From Hyphomicrobiaceae bacterium (lineage in GTDB: Bacteria; Pseudomonadota; Alphaproteobacteria; Rhizobiales; Hyphomicrobiaceae): a stretch of 64,000 nucleotides of DNA. Location of the stretch: the NCBI GenBank assembly GCA_016793635.1, contig JAEUMD010000014.1:124001-188000 (forward strand), read 5' to 3'. The notes under the pieces were generated by a model, which was not told the DNA's origin, searched no databases, and saw only the letters and a list, made by a program, of their open reading frames with translations. Made by a program: the position numbers and the translations under genes. This document shows, one piece after another, positions 1-9,018 of the stretch (positions are counted from its first letter, which is position 1; the number at the start of each line of letters is the position of its first letter).

Positions 1-3000
1 GCGGAAACGCGCTCGGGCACGACGACGTCGTTCCTCCGCGAGTTCGGCCTGCGCGACGCTTCCGTCCTGATCGACCACGACGGCGCGGAAAGCCTGTGGC
101 ACGTGCCGGAGTTCACTCTCGACCTCGACCACCGGGGCGCAACCACCGTAATTTCCGGGCAGGCGCGGATTGCCTCCGACCAGGGCGGCTGGCGCATGGC
201 GTTCCATACCGAGGATGCCGACGGAAAGGTTGCGCTGCACGCCTCGATCCGCGATCTCGTTCCCTCGGCCTTCGCCGCCGCGCAGGGCCCAATTCCGCTG
301 CTGTCGCGTCTCAACCTGCCGGTCGGCGCCGATGTTTCCCTGGCGATCACCTCGGATGGCTCCGTCGCTGGCGGTGAGATCGCGATTGCACTCGGCAAAG
401 GGCGCATCGAGCTTTCGAGCCCGCAGCATCGCCACCACCCCATCGACCTCGAGGCGGCCCTCATCAAGGCCAGCTACAACGCCGCCACCAGTACGATCGA
501 CATCGAGCCCTCGACGCTTCGTTCGGCGGGCTCGGCGCTGACGCTGGCGGGGACAGCGAGCAAGGCCGAGCGCGCTGGCGAGGAACGGTGGGCGTTCGAT
601 ATTCGCTCGCTCGACGGCACACTGTCCGCTCCCGAGAATGGAGCCGGACCGATCGCCGTCGAAGCCCTCCGCGCAACGGGCTCGTGGACCCCGTCCCGCG
701 ACGTCGTCGTGCTCGATGGACTGGACATCCGCGGCGGAGGCACCAGCATACGGCTCGCTGGCGAGTTCAGCACCACGGCCGCGCGCGCAGGCGTTCGGGT
801 CGAAGCGGCGATGCAAGCGGCAGAGCTTGCTACAGTAAAGTCGGCCTGGCCGCCCTTTCTCGCCCCGCTGTCGCGTCAGTGGGTGGCGCGCAATGTCGAG
901 GCTGGCGGTATCCGCAGCTTGACGTGGCGGCTCGCGAGCGGTGTCTATGTCGAGCCGGGCAAACCTGTCTCGCCCGGAAGCGACGAAGCCTCCTCGCTCG
1001 TCATCGAAGCCGGCCCCTCGCTCTTCCGCGCCGACCGTGCACTGCCGCCGATCAAGGCACCCCGCGCGCTCATTCAGGTCGAGAACGACGCCCTCGAGGT
1101 CTCGGTGCCCGAGGCTGCAATGCTGCTGCCATCGGGAAAGCAGATCGCGCTGAAGACGATCCGCCTCACCTCGCCCGATGTACGCCCGGAGCCCTCCGCC
1201 GGTACACTTTCCTTCCGCGCCCAGGCCGAGGCCGCGCAGGCGATCGAACTGTTGTCCTCGCCCGGCCTCACTCTCATCCGCTCGCTGGACAGCGAACGCC
1301 TCAAGTTGCAGGGCAAAGTTGAAACGCAGCTCACGCTGAACTTCCCACTCGCACGTGACCTCGACCGCTCGCAGATCGCCTACACGGGTACGGCGAAGCT
1401 TTCCGACGGCAAGGCGCAGAAGGTGCTCGGTGGTTACGACGTGCAGGGCGCCAGCGTCTCCGTCGACCTCTCGAACGGCGCCGTCGAGGCGAAGGGCGAT
1501 GCGCTCGTCGCCGGCGTTCCGATGCGCATCGGCTGGCATCGCATCCTCGATGCGACAGGCGACCAGCAGCCGCCGCTACGCATCAACGCCACACTCGACA
1601 ACGCCGACAGGACGCAGCTCGGCCTCGACGTGAACCACATGCTGCACGGCGAGATTCCCGTCGATGTCCAGATTCTGCCCGGCGAAGGCGACCCGAAGGT
1701 GCACTTGCGTGCCGACCTGTCGAGCGCCGAGCTGATCCTCGACGCCATCTCGTGGACCAAGCCTCCGGGCCGCAGCGCGTTCGCCGAGTTCGACATCGTA
1801 CCCGTCGCCGGCAACAAGCATGAATTACAGGGCTTCCGCGTCGCCGGCGACAACATCGCCATCGAGGGAACCGCGAGCCTTGGCTCGGACGGGAAGCTGC
1901 GCGAGTTCAGCTTCCCTGTCTTCTCGCTCAACCTCGTCACACGCCTCGCCGTGAAGGGCACACGCGGCGCCAACGGCATATGGAACATCAAGGCCAACGG
2001 CCCGACGTTCGACGGAAAGGACTTCTTCCGCGCACTGTTCTCTGTCGGCCGTGTCTCGGAGCACCAGGACTCGGGCGAGAGCCGCTCCGGCCTCGACCTC
2101 GAGACGGACATCGACACGGTGCTCGGCTTCTCCGACGTCTCGCTGCGCAGCCTGAAGCTCTCGCTCTCGCGACGTGGCGGCAAGCTCTCGGCGCTCGAAG
2201 CCCGCGGCACGCTGGACGGAGGGTCTCCGCTCGCAGTGGTTCTCGACAAAGACAAAGCAGGCCGGCGCAGGCTGCGCGCGGATTCCACCGACGCGGGTCA
2301 GGCTTTCAAGCTCACGGGGTTCTATCCCAACGTCCAGAAAGGCCGCGTTCGCCTCGAGGTGAACGTCGACGGCGCCGGTGCCGCAGAGAAGACGGGACTT
2401 CTCATGGTCGACGATTTCCGCGTTCTCGGCGACCCGGTCGTCGCCGAGGTGGTGTCGAGCATCGACGAGGGCCGGCCGCCGATCAGCGGAGTTACAGGCG
2501 CACGCAGCAGCAAGCGTGTGGTCCGGCAGGTGTTCGAGTTCGACACCATGCATGTGCCGTTCTCCGTTGGCCATGGACAGTTCGTGATGCAGGACGCGTT
2601 CGTGCGTGGGCCGCTGCTCGGCGCCTCGATCCGCGGCAAGGTCGACTACAAGACCGAGCGTATGACCCTTGGCGGCACCTACATCCCGCTTCAGGGTCTC
2701 AACAATGCGTTCGGTCAGATCCCGCTGCTCGGGCAGATCCTCTCGGGTCCGCGCGGCGAAGGTATCTTTGGCATCACCTTTGCGATCCAGGGCGCGATGG
2801 CCTCGCCCGACGTGATCGTCAACCCCCTCTCACTGGTCGCTCCGGGCATTTTCCGTGAAGTCTTCCAGATGACCCCTTCGTCGCCCGCAGTGCTCCCGCG
2901 CAAGGTCGAGACCAAGCCCGGAACAGCCCGCTCGTCGAGCACGCCGCCGATGACGGGCGAGGAAGAGCCCTCCGCACCGGGAACGACGATCGACGGCTGG

Positions 3001-3024
3001 TCGTCCGAGACCAAGCGTCCCTGA
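1..3024 (+). CDS. AsmA/YhdP-like envelope protein, 5' end outside window
   Basis: The frame is open from base 1 to a TGA at 3022-3024, giving 1007 visible residues, so the start and N-terminal membrane anchor lie upstream. The protein is a long run of alternating beta-rich segments with no catalytic motif. Its last ~150 residues resemble the AsmA-like C-terminal region: a conserved stretch with FEFDTMHVPF and GYxxG-like beta turns, then LNNAFGQIPLLGQILSG around residues 900-920, typical of YhdP. YhdP/TamB/AsmA proteins are inner-membrane-anchored bridges proposed to move phospholipid to the outer membrane; that role is inferred from the family. A proline/serine-rich tail of about 45 residues follows the domain. 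No partner gene is seen downstream. Confidence 0.8.
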   Translation, partial: AETRSGTTTSFLREFGLRDASVLIDHDGAESLWHVPEFTLDLDHRGATTVISGQARIASDQGGWRMAFHTEDADGKVALHASIRDLVPSAFAAAQGPIPLLSRLNLPVGADVSLAITSDGSVAGGEIAIALGKGRIELSSPQHRHHPIDLEAALIKASYNAATSTIDIEPSTLRSAGSALTLAGTASKAERAGEERWAFDIRSLDGTLSAPENGAGPIAVEALRATGSWTPSRDVVVLDGLDIRGGGTSIRLAGEFSTTAARAGVRVEAAMQAAELATVKSAWPPFLAPLSRQWVARNVEAGGIRSLTWRLASGVYVEPGKPVSPGSDEASSLVIEAGPSLFRADRALPPIKAPRALIQVENDALEVSVPEAAMLLPSGKQIALKTIRLTSPDVRPEPSAGTLSFRAQAEAAQAIELLSSPGLTLIRSLDSERLKLQGKVETQLTLNFPLARDLDRSQIAYTGTAKLSDGKAQKVLGGYDVQGASVSVDLSNGAVEAKGDALVAGVPMRIGWHRILDATGDQQPPLRINATLDNADRTQLGLDVNHMLHGEIPVDVQILPGEGDPKVHLRADLSSAELILDAISWTKPPGRSAFAEFDIVPVAGNKHELQGFRVAGDNIAIEGTASLGSDGKLREFSFPVFSLNLVTRLAVKGTRGANGIWNIKANGPTFDGKDFFRALFSVGRVSEHQDSGESRSGLDLETDIDTVLGFSDVSLRSLKLSLSRRGGKLSALEARGTLDGGSPLAVVLDKDKAGRRRLRADSTDAGQAFKLTGFYPNVQKGRVRLEVNVDGAGAAEKTGLLMVDDFRVLGDPVVAEVVSSIDEGRPPISGVTGARSSKRVVRQVFEFDTMHVPFSVGHGQFVMQDAFVRGPLLGASIRGKVDYKTERMTLGGTYIPLQGLNNAFGQIPLLGQILSGPRGEGIFGITFAIQGAMASPDVIVNPLSLVAPGIFREVFQMTPSSPAVLPRKVETKPGTARSSSTPPMTGEEEPSAPGTTIDGWSSETKRP

Positions 3025-3120
3025 ACCCGGAACCACCCGACCAGATAACGCCCGCAATCGGCGGCGGGGGCAAAAAAGCGATCGGTTCACTCTTTGGGGC
3101 AAATCTGGCGTGCCACATCT

Positions 3121-3148
3121 TTGCCGCATCGTGACGCGCTCCTATATT
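3121..3148 (+). promoter_or_regulatory. Possible sigma-70 promoter for the gene at 3185
   Basis: TTGCCG (3121-3126) and TATATT (3143-3148) are separated by 16 bp, 37 bp ahead of the ATG at 3185. The -10 is close to consensus and the -35 matches 4 of 6. Prediction only. Confidence 0.35.
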
Positions 3149-3184
3149 GGATCGACTCGTTCCACCGCTTACCGAGGCCCCTCG

Positions 3185-3715
3185 ATGACGGATCTGCCGA
3201 GCCTTAGCCGCACCCGCTTCCCCGCCGTGGCGTTCGTCGCCATCGCACTCGGCCTCGGGAGCCTTGCTGGAGAGGCTTTCGACGGTGGCCGCGATCTGGC
3301 AACCAGCTTTGAAAAGGCGCTCGGAAGCCGCGCCAGCTTCGATCCGGGCCGTCAAATGGGCGCCGAGCCGACGCCCCCTGTGGTCGGGAACGAGGCTTTC
3401 TGGCTCGATTTCACGAAAAAGCTCGCGCCGGTCGAATCGGCCGCGTTCGCGACGGGCTCCACGAACCTTGCACCCGGCGATCGCTTCGAACTCTCGGGGG
3501 AAGGCGGGAAGCGCGTTCTCGAGGTTGTCGAGGTCCGCGCGCTCGAAGCCGCCAGCGCCGCCGAGGTGAGCGGCACTGGAGGCAAGGCTCAGCTTTTGGT
3601 CAGCCTCCGTGTCGTCGGCAGTGTCCAGGCGAGCGTCGTGCGGATGGTGGTTGACGCGGGCGCCCCGCTCGCCGGGCTGCGACCGCTCGCTCGATCTCAC
3701 GACCGCGTCCTCTGA
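3185..3715 (+). CDS. Hypothetical exported or membrane-anchored protein
   Basis: 176 residues. I chose the ATG at 3185 because a promoter-like element lies 37 bp upstream and it opens directly into a hydrophobic stretch (residues ~12-30, FPAVAFVAIALGLGSLAG) that could be a signal anchor or signal peptide. The rest is soluble, with a region around residues 95-115 (FELSGEGGKRVLEVVEVRAL) that looks like a small beta barrel, and no catalytic motif I recognise. It stands alone between the AsmA-like gene and a short membrane protein. Base composition and codon use match the neighbours, so it is probably real, but the function is unknown. Confidence 0.65.
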   Translation: MTDLPSLSRTRFPAVAFVAIALGLGSLAGEAFDGGRDLATSFEKALGSRASFDPGRQMGAEPTPPVVGNEAFWLDFTKKLAPVESAAFATGSTNLAPGDRFELSGEGGKRVLEVVEVRALEAASAAEVSGTGGKAQLLVSLRVVGSVQASVVRMVVDAGAPLAGLRPLARSHDRVL

Positions 3716-3898
3716 GCAGCGCTAGGCCATCCATGCTTTGGAGCGTCATCGCCTGCGTGTAAGATCGGCTCGCCGGGCGGAGTTCAGTCGTGATGGAAGC
3801 GAGTGCCGCTACGCGATTGGCGATTTTCCACCCCCGCAGCATGTGCCGGAAAGGCGCGTTCCGGTCCACAATCGCCTTGGAGCTATCGGAGTGATCGT

Positions 3899-4078
3899 AT
3901 GCGGCTCAACCCACCGACCATCCTGATATTTCTAATCTCCCTCGTGATCGCAGCCGTCGCCATGGTGACGAAGCTCGGATTCGTGCACATGCCCCGATAC
4001 CTGCCGCATCAGGAATACTGGCTGGCGATCACTGCGTATCTGATCTTGATGACCGGTGTCATTGTTCGCGGGCTTTGA
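3899..4078 (+). CDS. Small two-helix membrane protein (59 aa)
   Basis: A 59-residue ORF with two predicted transmembrane stretches (about residues 7-24 and 41-57) joined by a short loop containing HMPRYLPHQEYW. I chose the ATG at 3899 because CGGAG lies about 9 bases upstream; longer in-frame starts would add an arginine-rich, non-coding-looking extension. No family is recognised. It ends 78 bp before the 3' end of the opposing SDR gene. Confidence 0.5.
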   Translation: MRLNPPTILIFLISLVIAAVAMVTKLGFVHMPRYLPHQEYWLAITAYLILMTGVIVRGL

Positions 4079-4156
4079 GCCAGCCGTCACGAGCGGTGGC
4101 GCGCCTCCTACGCTTCACCAGCCGCACCTCACTCGTCCTAATTCATCCTTCGCGGT

Positions 4157-4870
4157 TCACCAGGGGATCGGCTTCTTGTCGCGGAAGAAGCCCCCCGTCG
4201 GACCGTCATTGTCGAGGGTCGCGAGCCACACCGCCGTCGCCGCTCCCTCTTCGACCTCACGCGTCGCGCCGCCTCCGCCCATTTCCGTCTTCACCCAGCC
4301 CGGGCACATCGAGTTCACTTTGACATTGGTGCCCTGGAGTTCGGCCGCCGTCGTCCGCGTCAGCGCATTGAGCGCGGCCTTGGAAAAGCGATAGGCTGGC
4401 AGCCCTCCTTCCATCTCACTCAACTGGCCGAGGCCGGACGAGAGATTGACGATGCGCCCGTAATCCTGCTTGCGCATGATCGGCGCAGCGGCCTGGATCA
4501 AGAACAGCGGGCCGAGCGTGTTGGTCAAATACGACATCAGCATCGCGTCGGGCGAGACGGTGAACACGCTCGCGTCGGGTCCATCGCGGCTGATGAGCAC
4601 CCCGGCATTGTTCACCAGGATATCGAGCCGGCCGAACATGCCCGCAACTTCCTCGACCGCGGCACGGCAGCTCGCAGGATTGGCTACATCGAGCCTCACG
4701 ACCGGCGCATCGAGCCCCTCGGATGCCAGCGATCCAGCAGCGGCCTGCCCTTTCTCCGGATCGCGTGCACCTATCGCGGCTACGATGCCGAGGCGCGCAA
4801 GCTGCTTCACGATCTCGAGCCCGATGCCGCGGTTGCCACCGCTCACGAGTGCAATCTTGTTTTGTGTCAT
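4157..4870 (-). CDS. Short-chain dehydrogenase/reductase
   Basis: 237 residues with the classical SDR layout. The NAD(P)-binding glycine motif is SGGNRGIG near residue 10, NNAG is near residue 87, the active-site serine lies in VNLSSG, YRFSK carries the catalytic Tyr and Lys, and CPGWVKTEMG follows. GARDPEK after the second strand, with basic residues, favours NADPH. It resembles carbonyl-reductase-like SDRs, but substrate cannot be read from sequence. The start is the ATG at 4870, where the fold begins; the longer ORF adds an arginine-rich leader typical of shadow translation. It lies downstream of btaB on the same strand after a 248-bp gap, so it probably has its own promoter. Confidence 0.92.
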   Translation of the reverse strand: MTQNKIALVSGGNRGIGLEIVKQLARLGIVAAIGARDPEKGQAAAGSLASEGLDAPVVRLDVANPASCRAAVEEVAGMFGRLDILVNNAGVLISRDGPDASVFTVSPDAMLMSYLTNTLGPLFLIQAAAPIMRKQDYGRIVNLSSGLGQLSEMEGGLPAYRFSKAALNALTRTTAAELQGTNVKVNSMCPGWVKTEMGGGGATREVEEGAATAVWLATLDNDGPTGGFFRDKKPIPW

Positions 4871-5118
4871 GGGCTTCTTCTCCGGCTGCCTCGTCCGAGA
4901 AGTGTCAGCACAGCTCCGCCGTCCGCGCAAGTTTTCGAGCCCGGCTCGATGGCACTCATGCGGCTGCGCGTCGCCCCGTCCCGCCCTTGCACGCGTCGAT
5001 GTGCGGCGCCGCCAGACGACCTTTGCCCCGAAATCCACGCAGCGGCGATTGCCGGCTCCCCGTGCGGCAGGCCGTCGTGCCGGCGCAGGTCACGGTAGAA
5101 CGAACTTGTCGCCGGGCT

Positions 5119-5802
5119 CTATTGCTCGGGATCACCAGCGGCGGGGGCGCGGGTCAGCACCGCGTAATCGCTGTAACCGCGGTGTAGCCGCTCGAAGTGA
5201 AGCACCAGCCCGTGCTTGCTCGCCATTTCGCGGCACCGTTCCTCGAGGTCGGCGCGTGGCGTCACCGCGTAATGGCGGAGAAAAGCGAACAACGACTGCT
5301 TGAGGACCACGGGCAGCCTTTCGCACTGGCCGAAGTCGACGATGTGCAACGACCCGCCGGGGGCGATCATCGTCGTGACATGCTCGAGTGCTTCGCGCCA
5401 GCAGGGGATCATCGACAGTGCGTACGAGATGAGCACCCGGTCGAACTGTGCGACTCCAAACGTCGAGGCCGCGTCGAAGCACGTTGCGTCGCCCTGGCGC
5501 AGCATGATCCGGCCACCGAGCCCTTGGCGGTCGAGAGAAGCGCGAGCGGTTTCCAGCATGGCGTTGGAGACGTCGACACCGTAGAGCTTCGCGCGCGGAT
5601 ACCGGCGGGCGGCGCGCACCAGGTTCCAAGCCGTGCCGCAGCCGATCTCCAGCACGCTCTCGCCATCGCCCGGCTTCAGCTCACGCAGCGCATGCTTGCG
5701 TCCGATCAGATAGTGGGTGCGTGTCGCGTCGTAGATGTAGCGCTGGAACCGGTAGTGCCGGTCCATCCGCTCGGCATCGGACCGCAGGGTCATCTCGGAC
5801 AT
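5119..5802 (-). CDS. btaB: Betaine lipid N-methyltransferase BtaB
   Basis: 227-residue class I SAM-dependent methyltransferase. The SAM-binding motif is VLEIGCGTAWN near residue 50, the acidic second strand is YGVDVSNAML, and ISYALSMIP is at the motif IV position. BtaB trimethylates diacylglyceryl-homoserine to make the betaine lipid DGTS. The fold alone would allow other substrates. The assignment rests on its place one base after the btaA stop codon in the same operon, and on the N-terminal YRFQRYIYDATRTHYL segment, which is typical of BtaB-like enzymes. It is the last gene of the Pho-box operon. It acts at the inner membrane surface on the BtaA product. Confidence 0.85.
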   Translation of the reverse strand: MSEMTLRSDAERMDRHYRFQRYIYDATRTHYLIGRKHALRELKPGDGESVLEIGCGTAWNLVRAARRYPRAKLYGVDVSNAMLETARASLDRQGLGGRIMLRQGDATCFDAASTFGVAQFDRVLISYALSMIPCWREALEHVTTMIAPGGSLHIVDFGQCERLPVVLKQSLFAFLRHYAVTPRADLEERCREMASKHGLVLHFERLHRGYSDYAVLTRAPAAGDPEQ

Positions 5803-5803
5803 C

Positions 5804-7054
5804 TCAGCCCGCCTTCACGTAGAGATGGAAACCACCGTAGATCGCCGAGCGGTCGCGGCGCGTGAGATCGAGCGAATGATCATGGCGATACTCCCACTGC
5901 CGCAAGGTCACTTCAGCGATGCGGCCCGGCAGGATCGTGTGGGTGCCGGCTGTCCGGAAAATCACGCGGGCGCCAGCGCGCGCAGTGCGGGTGATCTCGC
6001 GCCAGAGCGCGTCGAGGTCTGCGTCCGTCATCCAATCCTGGGCGTCGAGCAGCGAGTAGCGGTCGAGGCTCGCGTCGGGTAGGCGCGACAAATGCTCGGT
6101 GAACGATACGTTGAGCACACGCACGTTCGCCGCGTTGGCCTTCAGCCCCGCGAAGTTCGCCCGCTCGAGATAGGGCGGCAGTGGACCGTTGCCGTCCAAG
6201 GCGTAGGCGCGATTGAAGGCCTGCCACGCGAAATAGTTGTCGCGCAGATCGAACCCGCAGGCGAGCCGCTCCAGCCGCTCCTCGATCACCTCGTGCATCG
6301 AGCGGCCTTCGCACAACGCATCGTACTGCGCCGGCGGAATTCCGAGGCCGAAAAGAGCCGAGCGCTGGTCGAGGATCTTTCGCACCAGAGGCTTGGTCAG
6401 CAGCGGGCGCAACTCGCAATCATAGATTTCGCGCTGCTCGTCGAGCGAGCGAGCGAGTATCATCGCCCGCGGATTGCCGCCGAGCATGCGGGCGAGAGCG
6501 TGCCCCGTTGCGATGAAGCGTCCGAGCAGGCCGTGCCGGTAGAGGCCGCGGGTAAAGCAGGTGATCCTGCGGCGGCCACGCCAGTCGCGCGCGTTCCAGT
6601 AATCGCGCGTGTCGGCATCGAGGTGCTGCGCCAGCAGCCGATCGAAGATTTCGACATTGCGTGCGGCGGCGCCGTTACCAAACAGAGAGAAAACATCGTC
6701 GTAACCGAGGTGGCGCACGGCGGCGAGCTTCAGCCTGTTGAGCGCGACGTGCGCCGTGTTCAAATCGACGGCCGTCAACTCCAGTGGAGCGGCCGTGAGA
6801 TACGATTGCAGATTGCAGCCGCCGGACGCGATCGTGATCATGCGCAAGCCCGGCTCGAGCGCCAGGGCCTCCATATCGACGACGGGGTCTTCCCAAATCT
6901 GCGCGTAAACAAGATCGGAAAACGCGAGCGTGAACGCGCGCTCGCTGAGGCCCGCGAACGACCAGGCCGAATGACGATGTACGGCGGCGCTCACCAGCTC
7001 ACGGCTGCGACGCCGCGTAACTTCGAATCCCTCTGCGGCTTCAGTGGCGGTCAT
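5804..7054 (-). CDS. btaA: SAM:diacylglycerol 3-amino-3-carboxypropyltransferase BtaA
   Basis: 416 residues, full length for the DUF3419/BtaA family. It carries the family signature SDLVYAQIWEDP near residue 47, a SAM-binding segment MITIASGGCN near residue 73, an acidic strand TAVDLN and SLLDAQDWM near residue 335. BtaA moves the 3-amino-3-carboxypropyl group of S-adenosylmethionine onto diacylglycerol, giving diacylglyceryl-homoserine, the first committed step of betaine lipid synthesis. The gene starts 19 bp after the agt stop codon and ends one base before btaB. In Rhodobacter and Sinorhizobium the btaAB pair is induced by phosphate limitation, which fits the Pho box upstream of this operon. 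Confidence 0.92.
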   Translation of the reverse strand: MTATEAAEGFEVTRRRSRELVSAAVHRHSAWSFAGLSERAFTLAFSDLVYAQIWEDPVVDMEALALEPGLRMITIASGGCNLQSYLTAAPLELTAVDLNTAHVALNRLKLAAVRHLGYDDVFSLFGNGAAARNVEIFDRLLAQHLDADTRDYWNARDWRGRRRITCFTRGLYRHGLLGRFIATGHALARMLGGNPRAMILARSLDEQREIYDCELRPLLTKPLVRKILDQRSALFGLGIPPAQYDALCEGRSMHEVIEERLERLACGFDLRDNYFAWQAFNRAYALDGNGPLPPYLERANFAGLKANAANVRVLNVSFTEHLSRLPDASLDRYSLLDAQDWMTDADLDALWREITRTARAGARVIFRTAGTHTILPGRIAEVTLRQWEYRHDHSLDLTRRDRSAIYGGFHLYVKAG

Positions 7055-7073
7055 TTATCTTCTTCCTTCGCTC

Positions 7074-8144
7074 TTATCGGAGTCCGCCGTCGGCCACGGT
7101 GCGCGCCTTGAACGCATGGCGCGGTGCGCGGCCATGCTTCGCTGCCGCTGCGTTTGCGGAAACCACATTGTCGAGAAACTGCTCGGCCGATCTGGCCCAG
7201 GTGAACTTCTCCGCTCGCGAGCGCGCCGCTTCCCGATCAAGAGACAAGGCACGTACCGCTGCGGTCGAGAGGTCGTCGTCGAGGATGCCGCTCACGCCGC
7301 TCTCGACGACATCTATGGGGCCCGTCACCGGATAAGCCGCGACGGGAAGCCCGGATGCCAGAGCTTCGAGCAGCACCAGGCCGAACGTGTCAGTGCGGCT
7401 CGGAAACACGAACACGTCGGCGGAAGCATAGATTGCCGCCAACTCAGCTCCCTCGCGGCGGCCAGCGAACACCACGTCGGGATAACGCCGCTTCAAAGCG
7501 GGAAGTTGTGGCCCATCGCCCACCACGAGCTTCCAGCCGGGCATGGGCGCATCGAGAAATGCCTCGATGTTCTTCTCGCGGGAAACGCGGCCGACATAGA
7601 GGAAGAGCGGTTCGGACCGCCGAAACGATCGCGCCGCAGGCTTGAACCGCTCGGTGTCGACGCCACGCGTCCATCGCAGCAGGCGCGCGAAGCCGCGCTG
7701 GCGCAGCTCCGATTCGAGCGACGGCGTGGCAACCATCACGCCCGCGCTGCGCGCGTGAAAACGCCTCTCCAGCGCATAGATCCAGGATTCCGGCACGCCG
7801 AAGATCCTGTTGGCGTACTCGGGGAATTTGGTGTGATAGCTGCTCGTAAATGCGCGGCCTTCGTTCAGACAACGCCAGCGCACCGACCAGCCGATCGGTC
7901 CTTCGGTTGCAATGTGGATGTAGTCCGGCGCGGCCTCGTCAATCAGGCGCGCGACAGCTCCCGCCCCCGGCACCGCGACGCGTAGCTCCCGGTAGCCCGG
8001 CAGCGGAATGCCGCGGAAATCATGCGGCGTGATGAAGACGGCCTCGACACCGCGACGCTTGAGCTCGGCCTCGAGCCGCGTCAACGTGCTCACGACTCCA
8101 TTGACCTGCGGCGGCCAGGCGTCGGTGGCGATGAGAACGCGCAT
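7074..8144 (-). CDS. agt: GT4 glycosyltransferase, Agt-like glycolipid synthase
   Basis: 356 residues. The N-terminal Rossmann half begins MRVLIATDAWPPQVNGV, and SSYHTKFPEYANRIFG near residue 115 is typical of diacylglycerol glucosyl/glucuronosyl transferases. The C-terminal half has FLYVGRVSREKN and, for the nucleotide-sugar site, PSRTDTFGLVLLEALASG with the E-x7-E motif. In marine and soil proteobacteria Agt uses diacylglycerol released by PlcP to make mono-glucosyl- or glucuronosyl-diacylglycerol. The start ATG shares one base with the plcP stop codon (TGATG), so the two are translationally coupled. The sugar donor cannot be told from sequence. A general mannosyltransferase is the alternative, made less likely by the neighbours. 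Confidence 0.85.
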   Translation of the reverse strand: MRVLIATDAWPPQVNGVVSTLTRLEAELKRRGVEAVFITPHDFRGIPLPGYRELRVAVPGAGAVARLIDEAAPDYIHIATEGPIGWSVRWRCLNEGRAFTSSYHTKFPEYANRIFGVPESWIYALERRFHARSAGVMVATPSLESELRQRGFARLLRWTRGVDTERFKPAARSFRRSEPLFLYVGRVSREKNIEAFLDAPMPGWKLVVGDGPQLPALKRRYPDVVFAGRREGAELAAIYASADVFVFPSRTDTFGLVLLEALASGLPVAAYPVTGPIDVVESGVSGILDDDLSTAAVRALSLDREAARSRAEKFTWARSAEQFLDNVVSANAAAAKHGRAPRHAFKARTVADGGLR

Positions 8145-8950
8145 CAGGCGGCGACCCCCACGGGATCGGCCGCCGTCCGTGTCGCCGGTTTGGCGCTCGA
8201 CACGCCCCAATGCAGCAGGCGCATCTCGCCCGCGTTGGTCTCGACAATAGCTGTGCAGCTCTCGACCCAATCACCGCAGTTGAGATAGTGCACGCCGCGG
8301 ATCATGCGGTCGGCTGCGTGATGGATGTGCCCGCAGATCACACCGTCGGCGCCGTTGCGCCGCGCCACCTCGGCAAGGTTCTCCTCGAACTCGCCGATGA
8401 AATTGACCGCCGTCTTGACGCGATGCTTGAGGTACGCCGAAAGCGACCAGAAACCGAGCCCGAACTGCCGCCGCAACCAATTGAGTGGCGTGTTGGTCCA
8501 TAATGCCAGCTCGTAGGAGCGGTCACCGAGAAAGGCCAGCCACTTGGCGTAACGCACGACGACGTCGAACTCGTCGCCATGCATGACGATGTAGCGGCGG
8601 CCATCGGCGCGCGTGTGCACCGCGTCACGCGCGATCTCGATACCGCCGAACGTCTGACCACAATAGTCGCGCAATGCCTCGTCGTGATTGCCGGGAATGA
8701 AGACGATGCGGGTGCCCTTGCGGGCCTTCCGCAAAAGCTTCTGCAGCACGTCGTTGTGCGACTGTTGCCACGCCGGGCCACGGCGGATTTTCCAGAAGTC
8801 GATGATGTCGCCGACGAGATAGATGGTGTCGGCCTCGACGTGACGCAGGAAGTCCAACAATGCCGGTGCTTGCGCCGACCGGGTTCCCAGGTGGAAGTCC
8901 GAGATGAAGATGGCTCGGTGTTTCTGGGGTCTTTCGCGGTCCTTGTTCAC
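8144..8950 (-). CDS. plcP: PlcP-type metallophosphoesterase (phospholipase C for lipid remodelling)
   Basis: 268 residues with the calcineurin-like metal motifs in order: SDFHLG near residue 18, GDIIDFW near 48, GNHDE near 85, HGDEFD near 120 and GHIHHA near 205. The fold is close to LpxH (UDP-diacylglucosamine hydrolase). PlcP relatives instead remove phospho-headgroups from PE and PG under phosphate starvation, and always sit beside agt. I chose the GTG at 8950 because GGAGGG lies 7 bases upstream. The frame stays open further upstream, but that extension runs through the Pho box and would not be translated. It is the first gene of plcP-agt-btaA-btaB. An LpxH role is the alternative; the context argues against it. 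Confidence 0.82.
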   Translation of the reverse strand: MNKDRERPQKHRAIFISDFHLGTRSAQAPALLDFLRHVEADTIYLVGDIIDFWKIRRGPAWQQSHNDVLQKLLRKARKGTRIVFIPGNHDEALRDYCGQTFGGIEIARDAVHTRADGRRYIVMHGDEFDVVVRYAKWLAFLGDRSYELALWTNTPLNWLRRQFGLGFWSLSAYLKHRVKTAVNFIGEFEENLAEVARRNGADGVICGHIHHAADRMIRGVHYLNCGDWVESCTAIVETNAGEMRLLHWGVSSAKPATRTAADPVGVAA

Positions 8951-9000
8951 GCGCTGGCCCTCCCACGCAGCTCCAATATGGCGTGAAAGACCAGACTCGT

Positions 9001-9018
9001 ATTTCAGGGATGTGACAG
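9001..9018 (-). promoter_or_regulatory. Pho box upstream of plcP-agt-btaAB
   Basis: On the minus strand the sequence is CTGTCACATCCCTGAAAT. That is two 7-bp half sites with a 4-bp spacer, against the alphaproteobacterial PhoB consensus CTGTCAT-N4-CTGTCAT. The first half matches 6 of 7 (7 of 7 if the common terminal C is allowed) and the second 5 of 7. It ends 50 bp before the plcP GTG, the usual place for an activator site overlapping the -35 region. Direct sequence observation; PhoB binding is inferred. Confidence 0.7.

Noticed and set aside
7010-7040. TTCGAATCCCTC resembling a tRNA T-loop
   Set aside because: It is in the coding start of btaA, with no matching acceptor or anticodon stem around it.
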